From CAYJPK01 sp964372035 (GTDB taxonomy: Bacteria > Desulfobacterota > Desulfovibrionia > Desulfovibrionales > Desulfovibrionaceae): 45,191 nucleotides of DNA. Position numbers and translations under genes: made by a program. The first letter of the stretch is position 1, and the number at the start of each line of letters is the position of its first letter. Below the pieces are notes generated by a model, which was given only the letters and a program-made list of their open reading frames with translations, did not search any database and was not told where the DNA came from. This document shows positions 40,183 through 45,191 of the stretch, one piece after another. The stretch is taken from contig CAYJPK010000008.1 of NCBI GenBank assembly GCA_964372035.1, positions 1 through 45,191 on the forward strand, written 5' to 3'.

Positions 40183-41122
40183 ACCATACTTTGTTTAAAA
40201 ATGTATTCATCTTAGCATAGACGAATTCGCACTCTTCTTTTGTGAGTGCCTCTAAATTCATAAAAGGGTGAATCATATTTTCAACACAGATGTATTCGCT
40301 TATTGCGCCTGCAAGTTTAGCTTTTTCAGCATACTGTTTACCCTCGTCTACGAGTGGGTCAAAACCTGCTGTGATAACTAGAGTTGCTGGCAAGTTTTTT
40401 GTAAACTTGCCAAAAAGCGGAGATGCATCGTATCTATTTTCATTATTTCTAAATAAACAATCATAATAAAAGCTTAGCTTTTCAAATGTCAGAAAATGTC
40501 TATCGCCATATCTTTCAATTGATTCACTTTGCAAAGTGAAATCAACACAAGGATATAATAATACTTGACTTTTTATATTGAGTGAAACGTCAAATTGTGC
40601 CCTTTCAGAAATATAAGCACAAATTGCTCCACCAGCACTATCACCAGTCATTGATAATTCTTTTGTGTATTTAATTTTTCTAGCATCTAATGCTGTCCAA
40701 ACATTTTTTGTAGCATTATAACAATCAATAAATGGGCAAGGATACGGATTCTCAGGAGCTAAGCGATAATCAACTGAAACAACAATATGATTTGTGCGCA
40801 TAGCTAGTTTACGACAAACAGGATCATACACAGCGACTCCACCTGCCACAAATCCACCACCATGAAAGTGCATTAAAACTGGTAGAGCCTCTTCTGGATT
40901 TGGATTGTAAATCCGTACTGGTACAAAATACTCTGGGCTTGGGACAAGCTCATCATAAACTTGAGCTACTTCAAGCTTTTCTTTTAACATAATGTAGTTT
41001 AGAGCCGCATAAGACTCTCTAGCATTAAGTTGAGTCAGTTTATAGCCAGCAGCCTTTAGTGCTGGAACTTTAAGATCGTGAAATTCATGTAAAAACTGAA
41101 CTAATTCATCTTTAATAGGCAT
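40181..41122 (-). CDS. Alpha/beta hydrolase, hormone-sensitive-lipase (HSL) family esterase
   Basis: 313 residues, no signal peptide. The oxyanion HGGG motif is at 87-90 in LMHFHGGGFVAGG. The nucleophile Ser162 is in TGDSAGG (HSL family GDSAG). YRLAPENPYP follows the HGGG strand as in the family. The triad Asp is in AGFDPLVDEG and the His in ENMIHPFMNL. Family members hydrolyse short-chain esters; the natural substrate is not predictable. AGGAGG precedes the ATG. It follows the aminotransferase on the same strand across a hairpin. Confidence 0.88.
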   Translation of the reverse strand: MPIKDELVQFLHEFHDLKVPALKAAGYKLTQLNARESYAALNYIMLKEKLEVAQVYDELVPSPEYFVPVRIYNPNPEEALPVLMHFHGGGFVAGGVAVYDPVCRKLAMRTNHIVVSVDYRLAPENPYPCPFIDCYNATKNVWTALDARKIKYTKELSMTGDSAGGAICAYISERAQFDVSLNIKSQVLLYPCVDFTLQSESIERYGDRHFLTFEKLSFYYDCLFRNNENRYDASPLFGKFTKNLPATLVITAGFDPLVDEGKQYAEKAKLAGAISEYICVENMIHPFMNLEALTKEECEFVYAKMNTFLNKVW

Positions 41123-41142
41123 ACAAACCTCCTAACATAAAG

Positions 41143-41182
41143 GAATTAGCCTTGATATCATAATGGCATCTAAGGCTAATTC
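41143..41182. terminator. Hairpin between aminotransferase and hydrolase genes
   Basis: A perfect 11-bp stem (GAATTAGCCTT at 41143-41153, AAGGCTAATTC at 41172-41182), extendable by GAT/ATC past one bulge. On the minus strand it is followed by CCTTTATG rather than a U-run, so it is a processing, attenuation or leader hairpin for the hydrolase. Confidence 0.55.
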
Positions 41183-41193
41183 ATTAAAAAGTT

Positions 41194-42336
41194 CTATAGA
41201 CTACGAATATAATTTTTAATTCTGAGCAAAGCCTCTTGAATATTTTCAAAAGAGGTTGCGTAAGATAGACGCAAAAACCCTTCCGTTTGAGAACCAAAGT
41301 CAACACCAGGAGTAACGCCAACCTTAGCTTTTTCTAAAATATCAAAAGCTAATTTTACAGAATCATTACTAATATGGCGAGCATTAATCATCATGTAAAA
41401 CGCACCTTTAGGTTCAATAGGAATACTAAAGCCAATATCTTTTAAGCCATTTAATAATAGTTTACGGCGTTCATTATAAGTATTTCGCATTTCTTCAATT
41501 TCAGGACTAATATGACGAAGTGCCACAATACCAGCACGTTGCACAGCTGCATTAGGCGAAATAAAGAAATTCTGCATCAAAATTTGCATTGGACGAACTA
41601 ATTCTTCAGGCACAATTAAATAGCCAAGTCGCCAACCAGTCATTGCAAAAGACTTTGAAAATCCTCCAATAACAACAGCATTATCAGTAAATTCTAAAAT
41701 GCTATGCTCTGGTGCATCTTCATAAGTTAAACCATGGTAAATCTCATCAGAAACAATCATTGGACCAAGCTCAGCTAATTCCTTCATGCGACTTGGCTCA
41801 AGTAAAATACCAGTAGGATTTGATGGAGAATTGATAAGTATTGCCTTAGTTTTATTATTTATTTTCTTTTTTACATCATCAGGGCGATATTGAAATCCAT
41901 CGTCCTCTTGAGTTAAAACTTCTGCACAAACTCCACCTGAAAACTTAACAAAACTTGGATAACAGGCATAGCAAGGGTTTGACAAAATAACTTCATCACC
42001 TGGATTTAAAATACAGGAAAAAAGAAGCATCATCGCTGGTGACGTACCTGAAAAAGCTAAAATACGGCTAGCAGGAACATCAACATTATAACGCTTTTTG
42101 TAGTAGGCACTTATTTCCTCTCTGAGCTCAAGGTCACCTAAAGAGTGAGTATAATGAGTATAACCTTGACCAAGCGCAAGTTTCGCAGCCTCACAAATGT
42201 ACGCGGGAGTGTCAAAATCAGGCTCTCCAACCTCCATATGAACTATGTGGCTACCCTCTTTTTCCATTTCTTTAGCACGCTCAAGCACTTCCATTACTAA
42301 AAATGGATTAACTGTATTTACACGATCTGCAATCAT
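41194..42336 (-). CDS. Class I/II pyridoxal-phosphate aminotransferase
   Basis: 380 residues of fold type I. N-terminal VVHMEVGEPDF-like start (IVHMEVGEPDFDTPAYICEA), substrate loop around YTHYTHSLGDLELR, NSPSNPTG, cofactor-contact SDEIYHGLTY, and the Schiff-base Lys228 in GGFSKSFAMTGWRLGY. The C-terminal SYATSFENI includes the family Arg region (FLRLSYATS). It resembles aspartate or broad-range aminotransferases (AspB/PatA); amino-donor specificity cannot be set. GGAG precedes the ATG. First gene of a two-gene unit with the hydrolase. Confidence 0.9.
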   Translation of the reverse strand: MIADRVNTVNPFLVMEVLERAKEMEKEGSHIVHMEVGEPDFDTPAYICEAAKLALGQGYTHYTHSLGDLELREEISAYYKKRYNVDVPASRILAFSGTSPAMMLLFSCILNPGDEVILSNPCYACYPSFVKFSGGVCAEVLTQEDDGFQYRPDDVKKKINNKTKAILINSPSNPTGILLEPSRMKELAELGPMIVSDEIYHGLTYEDAPEHSILEFTDNAVVIGGFSKSFAMTGWRLGYLIVPEELVRPMQILMQNFFISPNAAVQRAGIVALRHISPEIEEMRNTYNERRKLLLNGLKDIGFSIPIEPKGAFYMMINARHISNDSVKLAFDILEKAKVGVTPGVDFGSQTEGFLRLSYATSFENIQEALLRIKNYIRSL

Positions 42337-42385
42337 ATTATGCTCCTAATAAGTCTTAAATACTTAAAACAGTTTGTTATAACTC

Positions 42386-42414
42386 ATCATAACAATTAAA
42401 TTTAATCAATGCAA
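42386..42414 (-). promoter_or_regulatory. Aminotransferase promoter
   Basis: Minus strand TTGCAT (42409-42414), 17 bp, TATGAT (42386-42391, 5/6). Confidence 0.5.
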
Positions 42415-42448
42415 TAGTATTTTTCAATGTTAAATCAAAACTATTTCT

Positions 42449-42494
42449 AATTCACTAAGTTTGCATTGACCTAGTGAATTTTTTAGCCTACATT
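42449..42494 (+). promoter_or_regulatory. Promoter with palindromic operator upstream of the CbiR-like gene
   Basis: TTGACC (42466-42471), 17 bp, TACATT (42489-42494). The perfect inverted repeat AATTCACTA (42449-42457) / TAGTGAATT (42472-42480) brackets the -35 and is followed by TTTTTAG, so it could be an operator or a leaky terminator. No cobalamin riboswitch is recognisable. Confidence 0.4.
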
Positions 42495-42526
42495 CAATAT
42501 AACAAACATATAAAAAAGGCTCTACT

Positions 42527-43210
42527 ATGAAACGACCAATCGCTGCTCCATCTTGGGTTATTCCAGCTGATATAGCTGAAAATATAGATTTTTTACAGGA
42601 TAAAGTAGAAGAGGTTGAGCTTTGCCTTTTTGAACTTGATTATGCGTTAACTTGTGATCTACCTACTTACAATGACAAGTTAAAGTTTCATATTCACTTA
42701 CCATTTGACATTGATTTTTCAAATGGCTCTGAATATGTAATTGAAAATATTGATAAAATAATGAAACGTTTTAGCTATATGCAAGTTGAAAACGCTGTTA
42801 TCCACCCTCCAAAGCCAAAGCATTATGATTGTTTTGCAGAATTTGTTGATTTATGGCAAAAGTATGCTTATGATCCTAGTAATTTAATATTAGAGAACAT
42901 TGTAGCTATTGATGTTAAAGATTTTCTTGAGCTTAGCCAGCTTAACATTAAAATATGTATTGATTTAGCGCATTTAACTATTGCAAACCAACATGAACTT
43001 TTATCTAGCAGTCAAGTTTTAGAAAAACTAAAAATGTTTCATTTTTCATCTCCTTTTGAAGGAAAGGATAAGCATAAATCTTTAATTCATTTGTCAAATG
43101 ACGATAAAGCCTTATATTTAAAAATGTATGACTACGCTAAAAAAAATAATATTATAACTGTCCTCGAAATATTTAATTGGGAAGAACTTGAAGAATCATA
43201 TAGAATTTTG
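42527..43210 (+). CDS. CbiR-like cobamide-remodelling phosphodiesterase (3' end lost in gap)
   Basis: 228 readable residues of an AP-endonuclease-2/xylose-isomerase-like TIM barrel. The start (AAPSWVIPADIAENIDFL then VEEVELCLFE), the HIHLPFDIDF and ENAVIHPPKP strands, LILENI, ICIDLAHLTI and the FHFSSPF segment fit the CbiR family, which hydrolyses cobamides so that the lower ligand can be exchanged. His, Glu and Asp residues in these strands are the likely metal ligands. I recall this family from Akkermansia and Desulfovibrionaceae; without a search, a generic sugar phosphate isomerase/epimerase cannot be excluded. The C-terminus (a few tens of residues) lies in the N gap. Confidence 0.6.
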
Positions 43211-43310
43211 NNNNNNNNNNNNNNNNNNNNNNNNNNNNNNNNNNNNNNNNNNNNNNNNNNNNNNNNNNNNNNNNNNNNNNNNNNNNNNNNNNNNNNNNNN
43301 NNNNNNNNNN
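43211..43310. other. Assembly gap of 100 N
   Basis: Exactly 100 N at the 3' end of the CbiR-like gene. The flanking sequences share no duplicate, unlike the second gap. True length unknown. Confidence 0.99.
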
Positions 43311-43397
43311 CTGAAAAATAACAATGAACGAAGTGGTGCCTTAGGCGTCTTTATTGTCCTTGTTTTATTTAGCGGTGCCTTAAGTGCTTTTTATTAA
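43311..43397 (+). CDS. C-terminal fragment of an unidentified membrane protein (partial)
   Basis: The frame opening at the gap reads LKNNNERSGALGVFIVLVLF then SGALSAFY and TAA (43395-43397). The other two plus frames hit a stop at once or within three codons. One hydrophobic helix ends the protein. It cannot be the end of a soluble TIM barrel, so it is probably the tail of a second gene hidden in the gap. Whether it relates to cobamide metabolism is unknown. Confidence 0.4.
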   Translation: MKNNNERSGALGVFIVLVLFSGALSAFY

Positions 43398-43428
43398 TCA
43401 TCTTATATTGAAATGAAGATATAAAAAA

Positions 43429-44412
43429 ATGAAACTAACTCGACAAAAAAATCATATATCAACACAATTACTTGATTTACTGTCAAAAGACGATGATTGG
43501 TTGATTTTAATTAATGCAGACCCTGATGCCATGGCGTCTGCACTTGCGCTAAAGCGTATCATGTCACATAGAGTTGGAGAAATTGCAATTACCAATATTA
43601 ACAAAATTACTCGTCCTGATAATTTGGCAATGATAAAATTCCTAAATATTCCGCTTATACCTTATGACGACACCCTACCATATTTTTTCAACAAATTTGC
43701 GATAGTAGATTCTCAACCGCATCACAATAAAGCCTTTTCAAACATTGATTTTTCCATAATAATTGATCACCACCCTATAAGCAAGGAGCATAGCTATAAT
43801 GCACCGCTGTGTGACATTCGCCAAGCAAAGGGTACAACATCTTCTATCATGGCTGAATACTTATACAATTTACATATTTGTCCTAGTGAAAAGCTTGCAA
43901 CAGCCATGCTTTATGGAATCAAAACTGATACGGCAAATTTAATACGTGATGTAGCTGAGCTTGATTTAATTGCATATAATTTTCTAAATAAATATGCAAA
44001 CCATTTTTTGTTACAACGTATTGTAAGAAGCGAATACTTACCTGAATGGTTAAAATATTTCTCTAAAGCGTTTAATTCCTTACATAAATGTGGAAATGGT
44101 AATTTTACTTATGCTGGTGAAGTTGAAAGCCCTGATATTTTAGTTGTTTTAGCTGACTTTTTCTTACGAGTGCATGGTTTAAAATGGATTGCTGTTGGCG
44201 GAGTCTATGATAAAACTGTCATTGTAGTTTTCCGTGGCTCTAGCCCAAAACTTGACCTAGGAGCTTTTGCAGCTTCACGCTTTGCTAAATACGGGAGTGC
44301 TGGCGGACACAAAAGTATGTCACGGGCAGAATTTCCTCTTTCCCAAGTGCAAGGGAAAAATGTTGAAATTTTCTTGTATAAACATTTAAAAAACAAGAAA
44401 TTTTCTATCTAA
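43429..44412 (+). CDS. DHH-family phosphoesterase
   Basis: 327 residues with DHH and DHHA1 domains, the architecture of NrnA-type nanoRNases/pAp phosphatases. Metal motifs: INADPDAMASAL (motif I), AIVDSQPHHN (II), IIIDHHPIS (the DHH triad, III), and YGIKTDT (IV). The DHHA1 substrate motif is GSAGGHKSMSRAEF near 288-301. Motif I lacks the usual HxNPDGDA His and reads N-A-D-P-D, which also occurs in other DHH subgroups. Likely substrates are short RNA, pAp or cyclic-dinucleotide products; not resolvable here. Confidence 0.85.
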   Translation: MKLTRQKNHISTQLLDLLSKDDDWLILINADPDAMASALALKRIMSHRVGEIAITNINKITRPDNLAMIKFLNIPLIPYDDTLPYFFNKFAIVDSQPHHNKAFSNIDFSIIIDHHPISKEHSYNAPLCDIRQAKGTTSSIMAEYLYNLHICPSEKLATAMLYGIKTDTANLIRDVAELDLIAYNFLNKYANHFLLQRIVRSEYLPEWLKYFSKAFNSLHKCGNGNFTYAGEVESPDILVVLADFFLRVHGLKWIAVGGVYDKTVIVVFRGSSPKLDLGAFAASRFAKYGSAGGHKSMSRAEFPLSQVQGKNVEIFLYKHLKNKKFSI

Positions 44413-44502
44413 ACAACAGCTATATTGCAATTTATCACTTTTTGACCTAAACTTTTTTATACTTATTGCCGATAAGAAATATGAGTAAAAAGAGGGTTAA
44501 TC

Positions 44503-45135
44503 ATGAAACATATATTATATTGCTTATTAATTTGCTTAAGTTTAAGCTTAATGGCTTGCGCTGAAATTCAAAAGCCTGCTTTCGAGTGGTATCCTACTTC
44601 TTTAGTGGATAAACCAGTTTTTGATGAGTATGCTGACCGTCGTTCTGCTTTTGCAAATAATGGCAAAATGCTAAATGATCCTGCGGCAACTGGTGCATAT
44701 GCAAATTCTGGTAAGTATTACGGTAGTAGCTCTAGTACTAAAAAATCTAGTTCAAAAAAAACCAATAGCAAAAAAGCTACTCCCAAAAAAGTTGAAGTTA
44801 AAAAGCCTACAACAAAAGACGATTGTTATGAGCAGTTAAAACAATGCCTTGACGATGTTAATAGCCAAGTGCTTTTAGATCCACAGGTAGGAAGTGAATT
44901 TTCACCTCCTAAACAAACACTTACAGTGCCAAAAGTTGATGTTAATCCACCTGCTCCAAATGTTGCAAATACTGGAGCAACTAAGCCCACAAATAGTGGC
45001 AATAGTGCTGCAATACCACAAACATCTAATAATGATAACAACTTAAATCCATATCGTGAAGAGGTGAATCAAGGTTCGGCAACTCAAGGTAGATTTAATC
45101 CTAATTCGCCTATTTATAGTGTTCCAAGCGAGTAA
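44503..45135 (+). CDS. Putative lipoprotein of unknown function
   Basis: 210 residues. A type II signal peptide ends at lipobox LMAC with lipidated Cys19; Ala at +2 predicts outer-membrane sorting under the E. coli rule. Then come an aromatic stretch (PAFEWYP), a Ser/Lys-rich linker (~75-105, including KKSSSKKTNSKK), a Cys pair in DDCYEQLKQCLDD that could form a disulfide, and a Pro/Asn/Thr-rich unstructured tail. GAGGG precedes the ATG. I recognise no domain. The highly charged linker could contact peptidoglycan or lipopolysaccharide. The last 56 nt of the window hold nothing I can identify. Confidence 0.75.
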   Translation: MKHILYCLLICLSLSLMACAEIQKPAFEWYPTSLVDKPVFDEYADRRSAFANNGKMLNDPAATGAYANSGKYYGSSSSTKKSSSKKTNSKKATPKKVEVKKPTTKDDCYEQLKQCLDDVNSQVLLDPQVGSEFSPPKQTLTVPKVDVNPPAPNVANTGATKPTNSGNSAAIPQTSNNDNNLNPYREEVNQGSATQGRFNPNSPIYSVPSE

Positions 45136-45191
45136 GCGTTTGCCATTTTATATCAATCTAAATAGTCGAGGCGAAAAAGTCATTTTCAATG

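Noticed and set aside
42337..42526. Cobalamin riboswitch before the CbiR-like gene
   Set aside because: The 190-nt spacer shows no B12-box-like sequence and is too short and AT-rich for a full element.
43190..43330. Duplicated contig ends at the third gap
   Set aside because: Unlike the second gap, the sequences before and after this N run share no common end.

Overview
The window is a strongly AT-rich stretch from a Gram-negative bacterium. It carries lipid A genes (lpxD, lpxA), an OmpH/Skp chaperone, RseP, and periplasmic, lipoprotein and TRAP components. Gene order (rpsB-tsf-glycosyltransferase-pyrH-frr-uppS-cdsA-dxr-rseP-tsaB, rpoZ-dnaJ, perR-rubrerythrin, ompH-lpxD-fabZ-lpxA) plus LIV and TRAP uptake systems fits an AT-rich, probably anaerobic member of the Desulfovibrionaceae or a close relative. 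That placement is inferred from synteny and protein families, not from a search. Three runs of exactly 100 N (25358-25457, 37890-37989, 43211-43310) show that this is a scaffold.

Layout. 1-77: tRNA-Arg(UCU), minus. 379-6266: complete branched-chain amino-acid ABC operon with two tandem binding proteins (livK-livK-livH-livM-livG-livF), then a terminator. 6474-7868: MFS exporter. 7917-8852: glucokinase, divergent from 8959-11493, a HlyD-type adaptor / degenerate ABC ATPase / ABC-2 permease operon. 11600-15223: rpoZ, dnaJ, a Gph-like HAD phosphatase and a 5'-nucleotidase-family protein that has lost most of its metal ligands. 15325-23826 (minus): the rpsB-to-tsaB translation, isoprenoid, phospholipid and envelope-protease cluster. 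24115-26989 (minus): TRAP operon dctM-dctP-cyclase-dctQ, with a consensus sigma-54 promoter upstream. 27577-28616 (minus): perR-rubrerythrin. 28955-34644: ompH-lpxD-fabZ-lpxA followed by a ZraSR-like sensor kinase and sigma-54 activator. 34760-37808: AHAS-I type ilvBN plus a 2,3-diketogulonate-reductase-like gene. 37841-38736: non-coding block of structured repeats. 38737-45135: RibD/DHFR-like reductase, a TPR protein with its own sigma-54 promoter, an alpha/beta hydrolase, an aminotransferase, a CbiR-like protein, a DHH phosphoesterase and a lipoprotein.

How it fits together. Most of the window is housekeeping: envelope synthesis (lipid A, undecaprenyl phosphate, CDP-DAG, RseP, OmpH), translation, and scavenging of amino acids and organic acids. 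Several operons place a hairpin directly after the solute-binding-protein gene, which would let that protein be made in excess over its membrane partners. The parts most worth a second look are two apparent pseudoenzymes (the ABC ATPase at 9810-10706 and the UshA-like protein at 13628-15223), two sigma-54 promoters (27373-27388 and 39460-39475), the structured repeat block at 38045-38636, and a 55-bp exact duplication across the second assembly gap.
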